Assembly: GCA_002292015.1 (NCBI GenBank)
Contig: DBBD01000054.1
Coordinates: 1 to 40,564 of the forward strand
DNA from: Firmicutes bacterium UBA993
GTDB taxonomy: Bacteria; Bacillota; Dethiobacteria; DTU022
Length of the DNA: 40,564 bases
Direction of reading: 5' to 3'
Part shown: one piece after another, positions 8,284-15,588 of the stretch
Layout: each line of letters begins with the position of its first letter
Numbering within the stretch: position 1 is the stretch's first letter
Notes under the pieces: generated by a model
Database searches by the model: none
What the model saw: only the letters and a program-made list of their open reading frames with translations
What the model was told of the DNA's origin: nothing
Made by a program: the position numbers and the translations under genes

Positions 8284-9416
8284 TGCCAGCAGGAAAGAAA
8301 GTAAACACTAAGCAACCCCGGGCCACAAACCTGAACGAAGAAGAGATCCGCCGCATTAAAACGGATACCGGTAAACCGGTAATCGGTTATCTCTGCTGTT
8401 TCGCCCCGCCGGAAATCATCAGTGCTGCCGGCGCGATCCCTTACCGGATCACCGGGTTGCCAGGCGAGGACAACTCCGCTGCCGACGCCTATACCGAGCC
8501 TTATGGCTGCACCTACGTACGTAACATCCTGGCCCGGGCAACCAGGGGTGAGTTTGACTTTATCGACGGACTGGTTATCTCCCATAGCTGTGACATGGTG
8601 CAGCGGCTTTACGGAATCTGGACCTATTACCACCCGCTGCCCTATTCCTACCTCTTCAATGTGCCCCATCAGGTCAGCCCTTGGGCCCAACGCTTTTACA
8701 AACGGGAGCTCGGGTTTTTTAAAGAAAGTCTGGAACAATTCACCGGCCGGGTGGTTTCCCCGGAGGCGCTGGTTGAAGAAATCGGCATATCTAATCAAAG
8801 CCGTACCTTAGTACGCAAACTCTACGAACAGCGCAAGAAACTGCTACCGGGAATCAGCGGTAGCGAAATGCTCAACCTGCTAATGGCTGGCGGTACCCTG
8901 CCGGCAAAGGCATTTCAAGCCAAACTTAAGGAAGCCCTGCTCAAAGCTGAAGCAGCCCATGGCCAGGAATCCGCAAAACCAAGAATCCTGATCTGGGGCA
9001 GTATCATGGACGACAACGCCCTCTTCCGCATGGTTGAAGAGGCCGGGGCGGTTGTGGTTGCCGATGATACTTGCATCGGCTTTCGAGTCTGGGAAAAGGA
9101 TGTGCCCCAAACTGTCGACCCCTACGACGGCTTGACCGAGCACTACTTCGTTAATTTTCAGTGCCCCCGTACCGACCGGGGCCCCGGCAGCAAACGCTTT
9201 GATTACCTGGTGGAAAGAGCACACGAGTATAAGGCAGACGGCATAATCGGTTATGTTATCTCTTTCTGCGATCCGCACAAGCTTGATTACCCTGACTTGC
9301 GCGATTACCTGAAGGCCGAAGGATTGCCGATGCTATTGATCGATGACAACTACAGTTTTGAACCAGCCGGAGCTATTGAAACAAGGCTGCAGGCATTCGT
9401 CGAGATGATCGGATGA
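8283..9416 (+). CDS. 2-hydroxyacyl-CoA dehydratase family subunit (smaller, BcrC/HgdB-like)
   Basis: The second subunit of the pair, 377 residues. Conserved Cys appear where the family binds a [4Fe-4S] cluster: Cys38/Cys39 in GYLCCFAPPE, Cys76 in YGCTYVRN, Cys103 in SHSCDMVQR, and one in ISFCDPH near residue 330. CCFAPPEIISAAGAIPYRI is the usual N-terminal signature of these subunits. Translation is coupled to the preceding gene (TAATG). About 100 noncoding bases separate it from aspartokinase, with no clear terminator, so readthrough is possible. In amino-acid fermenters such pairs act on lactyl-, phenyllactyl- or 2-hydroxyglutaryl-CoA; the substrate here is not visible. Confidence 0.85.
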   Translation: MPAGKKVNTKQPRATNLNEEEIRRIKTDTGKPVIGYLCCFAPPEIISAAGAIPYRITGLPGEDNSAADAYTEPYGCTYVRNILARATRGEFDFIDGLVISHSCDMVQRLYGIWTYYHPLPYSYLFNVPHQVSPWAQRFYKRELGFFKESLEQFTGRVVSPEALVEEIGISNQSRTLVRKLYEQRKKLLPGISGSEMLNLLMAGGTLPAKAFQAKLKEALLKAEAAHGQESAKPRILIWGSIMDDNALFRMVEEAGAVVVADDTCIGFRVWEKDVPQTVDPYDGLTEHYFVNFQCPRTDRGPGSKRFDYLVERAHEYKADGIIGYVISFCDPHKLDYPDLRDYLKAEGLPMLLIDDNYSFEPAGAIETRLQAFVEMIG

Positions 9417-9519
9417 TATGGGGGTAGTACCGAAACAAGGCCGAAATAAAAACTTGAATCACCGCACTCTTTGTGAGAGAATATCACCACTATTTTTCCC
9501 ATAAAGGTGCGTGAGCATA

Positions 9520-10758
9520 GTGGCCCTGATAGTTCAGAAGTATGGTGGTACATCGGTTGCCTCCCTTGACCATATTCGCCGCGTGGCCGAATCGGTCGCG
9601 GCGCGAAAACAAAAAGTTAATGACGTTGCTGTTGTGGTGTCGGCAATGAGCGGCCAAACCGATCAGCTGCTGGAGATGGCGGCAAAAATCAGCGCTGTGC
9701 CTGACAGCCGCGAACTAGACGCCCTGGTTGCCACCGGTGAGCAGGTCTGCGCCGCCCTGATGGCAATTACTTTAAACAGCATCGGCTGCCCGGCAATATC
9801 GCTATTGGGCCTGCAGCTGCCGCTGGTCACCGACTCGGTTCATACCAAGGCCAGGATCCTTGATTTGCAGACAGATAAACTGAAGCAGCTGTTCCGTGAA
9901 GGGGTGGTACCGGTTGTCGCCGGTTTTCAAGGGGTAACGGAGGAAGGCAGTATTACCACTCTTGGGCGGGGTGGGTCAGATACAACCGCTGTAGCTATAG
10001 CCGCAGCGCTTAATGCTGACTGCTGTGAAATATATACCGATGTCGACGGAATCTATACGGCAGACCCGAATGTTTGCCCGAAAGCCCGTCACCTGGATAA
10101 AATATCTTACTCGGTCATGCTGGAGCTGGCCGGATTAGGCGCCAAGGTACTCCATTCGCGTTCCGTTGAGCTGGCCCAAAAATTTGCAGTCCCTCTGGTA
10201 GTTAAATCATCTTTCGGGAGCGCTAAACAAACATGGATCGTCAACGAGGAGGACATTATGGAAGATTCTGTTATTCAAGGTGTGACGCTCGAGCGTAATG
10301 TTTCCAAAATATCGCTGATTCGCGTTCCTGACCGACCGGGTATCGCTCACCGGATTTTGTCTCCCCTAGCCGATGCAGCGATCAATGTCGATATGATCAT
10401 CCAAAATGCAAGTACCGACGGATTCGCCGACTTTACATTTACCATTGCCAAAACAGACCTTGAACAAGCCACCCGGCTGGTTGAAAAGGTCGCTACCGAA
10501 ATCGGAGCCCTCGAAGTTCTGGCTGCCAACAACATTGTTAAAGTATCTGCTGTCGGTATCGGTATTAAAACTAACCCCGGAGTAGCGGCAAAGATGTTTA
10601 AATCACTTTCCTCGGAAAATATCAATATCGAAATGATCAGCACTTCCGAGTACCGTATCTCCTGTGTCATAGAAGAAAAATACGGTGAGTTGGCGGTTAG
10701 GGCAATCCACCTGGCTTTTGAACTCGAAGGACAACCGGGAAGGCTAAAGGAACGTTAA
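9520..10758 (+). CDS. lysC: Aspartate kinase (aspartokinase) with two ACT domains
   Basis: Phosphorylates aspartate, the first step toward lysine, threonine and methionine. The kinase domain starts with LIVQKYGGTSVAS and includes TTLGRGGSDTTAVA near residue 150 and EIYTDVDGIYTADP. Two ACT domains occupy about residues 260-412 and would bind the inhibiting amino acids. The GTG at 9520 gives the family-typical start (MALIVQKYGGTS) and has AAAGGTG ten bases upstream; the GTG at 9511 is too close to that site. A strong internal ribosome binding site and ATG at 10258 could make a separate regulatory beta subunit. It is a monofunctional kinase; homoserine dehydrogenase is encoded far away at 30493-31782. 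Confidence 0.93.
   Translation: MALIVQKYGGTSVASLDHIRRVAESVAARKQKVNDVAVVVSAMSGQTDQLLEMAAKISAVPDSRELDALVATGEQVCAALMAITLNSIGCPAISLLGLQLPLVTDSVHTKARILDLQTDKLKQLFREGVVPVVAGFQGVTEEGSITTLGRGGSDTTAVAIAAALNADCCEIYTDVDGIYTADPNVCPKARHLDKISYSVMLELAGLGAKVLHSRSVELAQKFAVPLVVKSSFGSAKQTWIVNEEDIMEDSVIQGVTLERNVSKISLIRVPDRPGIAHRILSPLADAAINVDMIIQNASTDGFADFTFTIAKTDLEQATRLVEKVATEIGALEVLAANNIVKVSAVGIGIKTNPGVAAKMFKSLSSENINIEMISTSEYRISCVIEEKYGELAVRAIHLAFELEGQPGRLKER
10246..10260 (+). promoter_or_regulatory. Candidate internal ribosome binding site and start in aspartokinase
   Basis: GAGGAGG at 10246-10252 lies five bases before an in-frame ATG at 10258. Initiation here would give a 166-residue polypeptide of just the ACT domains, as known for the beta subunit of Bacillus subtilis aspartokinase II. 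Confidence 0.55.
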
Positions 10759-10777
10759 AAGGAATATACCGAAAGGA

Positions 10778-10912
10778 TTGTCAGGGGGACGGGGTTGTTG
10801 ACATCTTTTTTCCAATGATTGCTTGGTCCCCCGTTTTTTAGCTGCCCCGCATTGATGAATGATCAGCAGAAACCACAAATAAAAGTTGTCACCAACCCCG
10901 TCCCCCTGACAA
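10778..10912. repeat. REPIN/MITE-like inverted repeat, 26-bp arms
   Basis: The left arm 10778-10803 (TTGTCAGGGGGACGGGGTTG, then TTGACA) and the right arm 10887-10912 are inverse complements with one mismatch, around an 83-base core. The core holds a further GGTCCCCCG block but no ORF. The GGGGGACGG core of the arm is the kind of sequence I associate with REP elements mobilised by IS200-like (RAYT) transposases in Bacillota; no transposase is nearby. It fills the gap between the ends of aspartokinase and the sigma-54 activator and could also fold as a bidirectional terminator. Confidence 0.65.
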
Positions 10913-10936
10913 CTTACCAATTCCATTCTAACGGCT

Positions 10937-12754
10937 TCATTTAAGCTCTTCCCTGGTTGTTCCGGATAAGCCCAGTTCCGACAGCTTCCGATACAGGGTG
11001 GCCCGGCTAATTTCGAGCTTCTCCGCTATAGTATTTTTACCTTCATAGGAGCTTCCGTAAAGCTCAAGGTATTCCAATAAAATAATCCGCTCGTAATCGC
11101 GAACCCGCTCTTTTAAAGGCATTAATACCTTCAGGCCCCTTGCGGCCTGTAGCTCCCGAATCCGCGGAGGCATGCTGCTTAAAGCAATCGTATCTCCAGA
11201 CGCCATATTTACTGAGTACTCTATAGTATTTTCCAATTCCCGCACATTACCGGGCCAGTTGTATTGAAGCAGGCAGTCCATTGCTTCCGGTTCGACCGCG
11301 CTGAATCTCTTGTTTAACATGGGCCCGTATTTGTCGAGGCAGCATTGAACCAGGGCCGGAATATCTTCTCGGCGCTCCTTAAGCGGCGGGATATGGAGCG
11401 GAATCACGCTTAAGCGAAAATATAAATCCTTGCGGAAATTGCCTTCGTACATCATCTTTTCCAGGTCGCGGTTTGAAGCAGCAATAATACGGACATCCAC
11501 CGGGATTTTATTGTTACCGCCAACCCTTTCGACCTCGCGGCCCTGCAAAACGTGCAGCAGCTTGACCTGCAAATGGAGGGGCATCTCTCCGATTTCATCT
11601 AAAAATATTGTGCCTTCGTTAGCCAGCTCAAATTTACCGGCCTTGCCATCCTTTCTGGCTCCGGTAAAAGCGCCGCCCTCATAGCCGAAGAGTTCGCTTT
11701 CCAGCAGCGTTTCCGGAATCGCCCCGCAGTTGATACTGATAAACGGGCCTTCAACCCTGGCGCTGGCCTGGTGGATAGCGCGGGCAAAGACCTCCTTACC
11801 GGTACCGCTTTCCCCGGTGATCAGAATGGTCGAGTTGCCGCCGGCGACGCGCAGTGCCTGCTCCTTAACCTGCCTGATGGCTTTGCTCTCGCCAATTATA
11901 TCTTCGAAGGTGTAACCCGTCGCAGTAGCGCTTAAATCATAGATCAGGCGCCGCGCTTCGGCAATATCCCGGAAAGAAACCACCGCTCCGTCCGGCTTAT
12001 CATGCCCCCGAATCGGTCTTACCGAAACGATAAAGTGCATCCTGTTTTTATCTTTGCCCTGGTAAATCTCTTCTTTTTCAATGTATTCCAACCCGGTGCG
12101 CAACACTTCCATTGCGGGGGTATCGGCCCAGAATTCTGCCAACTTTCTGCCGATTATTTTTTCCCGCTGCAATTTCAGCAGTTTCTCCGCCGTGGTATTG
12201 CAGTGAGTAACCACGCCGACAGCATCAATGGCCAGCGCCCCTTCGTGAATCGTCTCCAGGATGGTGGTCAGCTCGTTCGATAAGCGGGTCAGTCTTACAA
12301 CAGCATCGCTTTCGGCAACTTTGGCCGCTAAAAAACGGCTGAGGTGCTGCAAAAAAGAAAGCACAGCTTCAGGTTTTGACAGCAGGTTATCTTTTTGTGC
12401 CGGGTTAAAGGCTACCAGGCCAATTACACCGATCACCTGATCATTTAGTATAATCGGAGAACATATCTCGGCCAACTCCGGGGTGGTGCCTTTTAGTGAG
12501 GAAGGATCGTATTCCGGATCGCTGACCGGATCTTGCACCACGCACGACCGCCTGCTGCGCAGGGTTCTGGCATAAAGATAGCCACCTTCCACCAAGCCCA
12601 GTTCTTCTTTCTGACCAATTTTATCTTTGTAAAAACCGCTGCCGGCTACCACTGTTAACTCGTGATCGACAATCTCCACTTCAATGGAAAGGGCAGCGGC
12701 GATCGCTTCGGACAGATCCTGAACCATCGGTTGAATAGACATTAAACCCGACAT
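10937..12754 (-). CDS. Sigma-54-dependent transcriptional activator (GAF-PAS-AAA+-Fis HTH)
   Basis: An enhancer-binding protein that remodels sigma-54 RNA polymerase by ATP hydrolysis. From the N terminus: a GAF-like sensor domain (about 10-150), a PAS domain (about 165-270), the AAA+ domain with Walker A GESGTGKE at 314-321, the sigma-54 contact loop GAFTGA at 361-366, Walker B TIFLDEIGEM and an arginine-rich sensor region, then a Fis-type helix-turn-helix at the C terminus (KNTIAEKLEISRATLYRKL). ATG 12754 is preferred to a GTG at 12784 because ACGAGGTAAGC lies just upstream; length is 605. It is divergent from the ferredoxin-AOR operon, whose gap contains a sigma-54 promoter, so it most likely controls that operon. 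The effector bound by GAF or PAS is unknown. Confidence 0.92.
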   Translation of the reverse strand: MSGLMSIQPMVQDLSEAIAAALSIEVEIVDHELTVVAGSGFYKDKIGQKEELGLVEGGYLYARTLRSRRSCVVQDPVSDPEYDPSSLKGTTPELAEICSPIILNDQVIGVIGLVAFNPAQKDNLLSKPEAVLSFLQHLSRFLAAKVAESDAVVRLTRLSNELTTILETIHEGALAIDAVGVVTHCNTTAEKLLKLQREKIIGRKLAEFWADTPAMEVLRTGLEYIEKEEIYQGKDKNRMHFIVSVRPIRGHDKPDGAVVSFRDIAEARRLIYDLSATATGYTFEDIIGESKAIRQVKEQALRVAGGNSTILITGESGTGKEVFARAIHQASARVEGPFISINCGAIPETLLESELFGYEGGAFTGARKDGKAGKFELANEGTIFLDEIGEMPLHLQVKLLHVLQGREVERVGGNNKIPVDVRIIAASNRDLEKMMYEGNFRKDLYFRLSVIPLHIPPLKERREDIPALVQCCLDKYGPMLNKRFSAVEPEAMDCLLQYNWPGNVRELENTIEYSVNMASGDTIALSSMPPRIRELQAARGLKVLMPLKERVRDYERIILLEYLELYGSSYEGKNTIAEKLEISRATLYRKLSELGLSGTTREELK

Positions 12755-12806
12755 AATGCTTACCTCGTTTTGATTATTCTCCACTCTGTGCTTTGATTAA
12801 TTCGGC

Positions 12807-12826
12807 GCAGGTCACCGTACACCTGC
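12807..12826. promoter_or_regulatory. Candidate enhancer (UAS) half-site pair GCAGGT-N8-ACCTGC
   Basis: A perfect 6-bp inverted repeat in the regulator/ferredoxin gap, about 170-190 bases upstream of the expected sigma-54 start, a usual distance for an activator site. Assignment rests only on symmetry and position. The remainder of the 388-base gap 12755-13142 shows no supported ORF. Confidence 0.35.
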
Positions 12827-12900
12827 CCTGCTAAAGCTGTTTGCGTTTTTTTCTCATAATCGAGAAGAAAGGGAACGGTTGCCTTCGAATTGAGAAACAC

Positions 12901-12930
12901 CTGGTTATACGAAAACTCTATAACAACCAG
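12901..12930. promoter_or_regulatory. Second candidate enhancer: CTGGTT ... AACCAG palindrome with inner GTTATA/TATAAC
   Basis: Outer arms 12901-12906 and 12925-12930 and inner arms 12904-12909 and 12919-12924 are each perfect inverse complements. The site lies about 70-100 bases upstream of the expected start of the sigma-54 transcript. It could be the activator's binding site or part of a downstream hairpin. Confidence 0.35.
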
Positions 12931-12971
12931 CTGCACTTGATAGTAGCCTACGACAAAAAGGTCCTTACCAA

Positions 12972-12989
12972 TTGGCACTATTATTGCAA
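12972..12989 (+). promoter_or_regulatory. Sigma-54 (-24/-12) promoter for the ferredoxin-AOR operon
   Basis: TTGGCAC-N5-TTGCAA matches the sigma-54 consensus, with GG at 12974-12975 and GC at 12986-12987 separated by the required ten bases. Transcription would begin near 12999, leaving a leader of about 145 bases before the ferredoxin. The divergent neighbour encodes a sigma-54 activator with an intact GAFTGA loop. Confidence 0.85.
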
Positions 12990-13142
12990 CCTTTTCTCTA
13001 ACGGCAATTTTCTGCAACAAAAGTATAGGCCTTTGGAGGATTATGCAGAGCAGCTGCCGAATGTTGACTGGGTCAAGGTAGTATAGAAGAGTGGGTTATT
13101 TACTTGTTACAAAGATACATTACGGAAAGGAGATGAATTTGT

Positions 13143-13535
13143 TTGAAAGCGCTGGCTTTTCATGCTGAAAAGTGTATCGGCTGCAAGCTCTGTCATTTGG
13201 CCTGCAGCGCCCAGAATGAAGGCGAGTTCAATCCCCGGCTGGCCCGCCTGAAGATTACTTCAATTCACAAACGTGATGGCTTACTGGTCAGGGGACAGAC
13301 CTGCGACCTTTGCCTGACCTGCGTTGAAGTCTGCCCGGAGGACGCCATCGTTGAAAAAAACGGGCGGCTTAATTTCTTGCCTGAACTCTGCACCGATTGT
13401 GGCATCTGCGTGGATACCTGCCCGCCCCAGGTCATCGTAGATAAACCGGAGGGAGTCGGGGTTTGCGTTCAGTGCCGGAGCTGCGCCAACTGGTGCCCGA
13501 CTGCGGCGCTTACCTTCGAGGAGGTGAACAAATAA
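13143..13535 (+). CDS. Polyferredoxin-like protein with four [4Fe-4S] motifs
   Basis: A 130-residue cytosolic electron carrier with four consecutive CX2CX2CX3C motifs: CIGCKLCHLAC, CDLCLTCVEVC, CTDCGICVDTC and CVQCRSCANWC. All 16 ligands are intact, so it could carry four [4Fe-4S] clusters, more than an ordinary 8Fe ferredoxin. It resembles HycB/CooF-type electron-transfer subunits. The TTG at 13143 follows AAAGGAGATGAA with a rather long spacer. Its stop overlaps the AOR start by one base (TAATG), so it is probably the dedicated electron acceptor or subunit of that oxidoreductase. It is the first gene after the sigma-54 promoter. Confidence 0.9.
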   Translation: MKALAFHAEKCIGCKLCHLACSAQNEGEFNPRLARLKITSIHKRDGLLVRGQTCDLCLTCVEVCPEDAIVEKNGRLNFLPELCTDCGICVDTCPPQVIVDKPEGVGVCVQCRSCANWCPTAALTFEEVNK

Positions 13536-15289
13536 TGGCCTATATTGATAAAGTATTACGAATTAACCTGACCAACGGCAGAACAACATCAGAGCCCTTA
13601 AATAAAGAGTGGGCTAAAGATTACCTGGGTGGGAAAGGATTAAGCATCAAATATCTTTACGAGGAACTTAAACCCGGTATTGATCCTCTTTCAGCTGACA
13701 ACAAATTAATTTTAATGACCGGTCCGCTGACCGGCACCATAGTTCCTAACAGCGGCAAGCTGGCCATTGCGGCCAAGTCGCCGGCCACCGGGACAATCCT
13801 GGACTGTTCAATTGGCGGGCATTTTGCCCCTGAACTAAAATTTGCCGGATATGACGCCGTTATCATCGAGGGGAAAGCTACTGAACCGATCTACCTATTC
13901 ATTGAAGATAGCAATGTCGAGCTGCGCAACGCCGCCGATCTTTGGGGCAAGGGCGCTCACGAGACAGAACATCTGCTCTATGAAAGGTTAGGCGATGTCA
14001 TCACCTTAGCAATCGGCCAGGCCGGTGAAAACCTTTTGCCCATGGCCTGTATCAGTTCAGAGCTCTACCGCCAGGCTGGTCGCGGTGGCATCGGCGCCGT
14101 AATGGGCAGTAAAAACCTTAAAGCAATTTCCGTAAGAGGCAATGGCGGCGTTAAAATACCCGACATCCGCAAATTTTCAGCGACTCTAAACAAAATCAAG
14201 CGCGAGGACACGATGACTGATGACAACATGTGGGCATACAGTGACGGGACCCCAATGATTGTCGACCTTTCTCAATCTACCGGCATTCTTCCGACCCGCA
14301 ACTTCCAGGAAGGGACATTCGACGAATACAAAAATATAAATTCCGAGGCAGTCAAAAGTGTTCTAAAAGCAAAAAAAGCCTGCTTTGCCTGCCCTCTGGC
14401 CTGTAGCAATTACGTTAAGATGGGCAAAACTGAAATTGAGGGCCCGGAGTACGAAACACTGGCCCTCTGCGGTTCAAATTGCGGAATTGGCGACATGGAA
14501 GCACTGATTGAATTTAACCGACTTTGTGATGATCACTGCCTTGATACAATATCGGCTGGTAATACTGTGGCTTTTGCCATGGAACTGACCGAAAAGGGGA
14601 TCCATGACTTTGGTATCCGTTTCGGCGATGTGGAAAATTATCTGCAAATGCCGACACTGATCGCCACCAGACAAGGGGTCGGAGCCGACCTGGCTTTGGG
14701 TGTTAAAAAGATGGCTGAAAAATTCGGCGGCCGCGATTTTGCCATGGAAGTCAAGGGTCTGGAGATTCCGGGCTATGAACCGCGCGGTTCCTGGGCCATG
14801 GGGCTGGCTTACGGTACTGCTGATCGCGGTGCCTGCCATTTAAGAGCCTGGCCGGCTTCCGTTGAAGCTTTTGGCAAAATCGATCCCTTTACCAGCGAAG
14901 GGAAAGCGGAGCTGGTAATCGGCATGCAGGATATCAACTCGGTTAAATTCTCAGCGATCTGGTGCGATTTCTGGGCAATCAGCACAGAGCAGATGGCAGA
15001 AATTCTCACCCTGCTGCTCGAGCGCGACATTACCGCGGCCGAACTGAGCACTATCGGCGAACGAATTAACAACCTGGCCCGCCTGTTTAACGAGCGCGAG
15101 GGCTTTGATCGCAAAGACGACTACCTGCCAACCCGGGTTCACAATGAAAAGCTGACCACCGGTTTTACAGCAGGAAAATCATTGCCCAGGGAAAATTACG
15201 AGAAAATGCTATCCGAGTATTACCAACTGCGCGGCTGGGATGAAAACGGTAAGATAACAGCTGAAAAGAAAAAGGCTCTTAATCTCTAA
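13535..15289 (+). CDS. Aldehyde:ferredoxin oxidoreductase family protein (tungstopterin enzyme)
   Basis: Oxidises an aldehyde to a carboxylic acid, or runs in reverse, passing electrons to ferredoxin through a tungsten bis-pterin site and one [4Fe-4S] cluster. It has 584 residues, close to the usual AOR length. Cluster ligands are Cys283, Cys286, Cys290 (CFACPLAC) and Cys477, in the same pattern as Pyrococcus AOR. The first pterin-binding motif DXXGLD appears as DDHCLD (332-337). In the second (DXXGLC) only the Cys is clear: FSAIWC at 472-477 lacks the Asp and Gly. This marks a divergent subfamily of uncertain substrate. ATG 13535 follows GAGGAGGTGAAC; an out-of-frame overlap extends the open frame upstream into the ferredoxin. 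Confidence 0.9.
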   Translation: MAYIDKVLRINLTNGRTTSEPLNKEWAKDYLGGKGLSIKYLYEELKPGIDPLSADNKLILMTGPLTGTIVPNSGKLAIAAKSPATGTILDCSIGGHFAPELKFAGYDAVIIEGKATEPIYLFIEDSNVELRNAADLWGKGAHETEHLLYERLGDVITLAIGQAGENLLPMACISSELYRQAGRGGIGAVMGSKNLKAISVRGNGGVKIPDIRKFSATLNKIKREDTMTDDNMWAYSDGTPMIVDLSQSTGILPTRNFQEGTFDEYKNINSEAVKSVLKAKKACFACPLACSNYVKMGKTEIEGPEYETLALCGSNCGIGDMEALIEFNRLCDDHCLDTISAGNTVAFAMELTEKGIHDFGIRFGDVENYLQMPTLIATRQGVGADLALGVKKMAEKFGGRDFAMEVKGLEIPGYEPRGSWAMGLAYGTADRGACHLRAWPASVEAFGKIDPFTSEGKAELVIGMQDINSVKFSAIWCDFWAISTEQMAEILTLLLERDITAAELSTIGERINNLARLFNEREGFDRKDDYLPTRVHNEKLTTGFTAGKSLPRENYEKMLSEYYQLRGWDENGKITAEKKKALNL

Positions 15290-15308
15290 ATCATACAGAG
15301 GTGGGAAC

Positions 15309-15542
15309 TTGGAAATAACCTTGCTGCTTAAAGGACCGCTAAAAAAATACACCGACGGAGCGGAACTGCTTGAGCTCGAACTTGATGAAAACGAGCTGAC
15401 TGTTTCTGAGCTGCTGCAAAGGTTTAAGGTTCCTACCTCATCTGTTTCCTTTGTCCAGGTTAACAATGCAAAAAAAGATCTTAACCAGCTTATCAAGGGA
15501 GGTGATACAATTACTGTCAATCCCCGGGTTGCCGGAGGCTAA
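15309..15542 (+). CDS. MoaD/ThiS-family sulfur carrier
   Basis: A 77-residue ubiquitin-like protein ending in Val-Ala-Gly-Gly, the diglycine tail that is adenylated and thiocarboxylated to carry sulfur. Next to an AOR it most likely supplies the dithiolene sulfur of the tungstopterin, as MoaD does for molybdopterin. The core has GGDTITVNPRVAGG, typical of the family. The TTG at 15309 has GAGGTGGG directly upstream; the gap after the AOR is 19 bases, so it is in the same operon. A role in thiamine or tRNA sulfuration cannot be excluded, but no such genes are near. Confidence 0.85.
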   Translation: MEITLLLKGPLKKYTDGAELLELELDENELTVSELLQRFKVPTSSVSFVQVNNAKKDLNQLIKGGDTITVNPRVAGG

Positions 15543-15588
15543 GAGCAAAGTTTACTGATATTCATTAAAAACGAAGGGAATGAAATAG

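Noticed and set aside
13463..13534. Upstream extension of the AOR frame into the ferredoxin gene
   Set aside because: ATG 13535 has GAGGAGGTGAAC at good spacing and starts at the family N terminus; the extension only overlaps the ferredoxin coding sequence.
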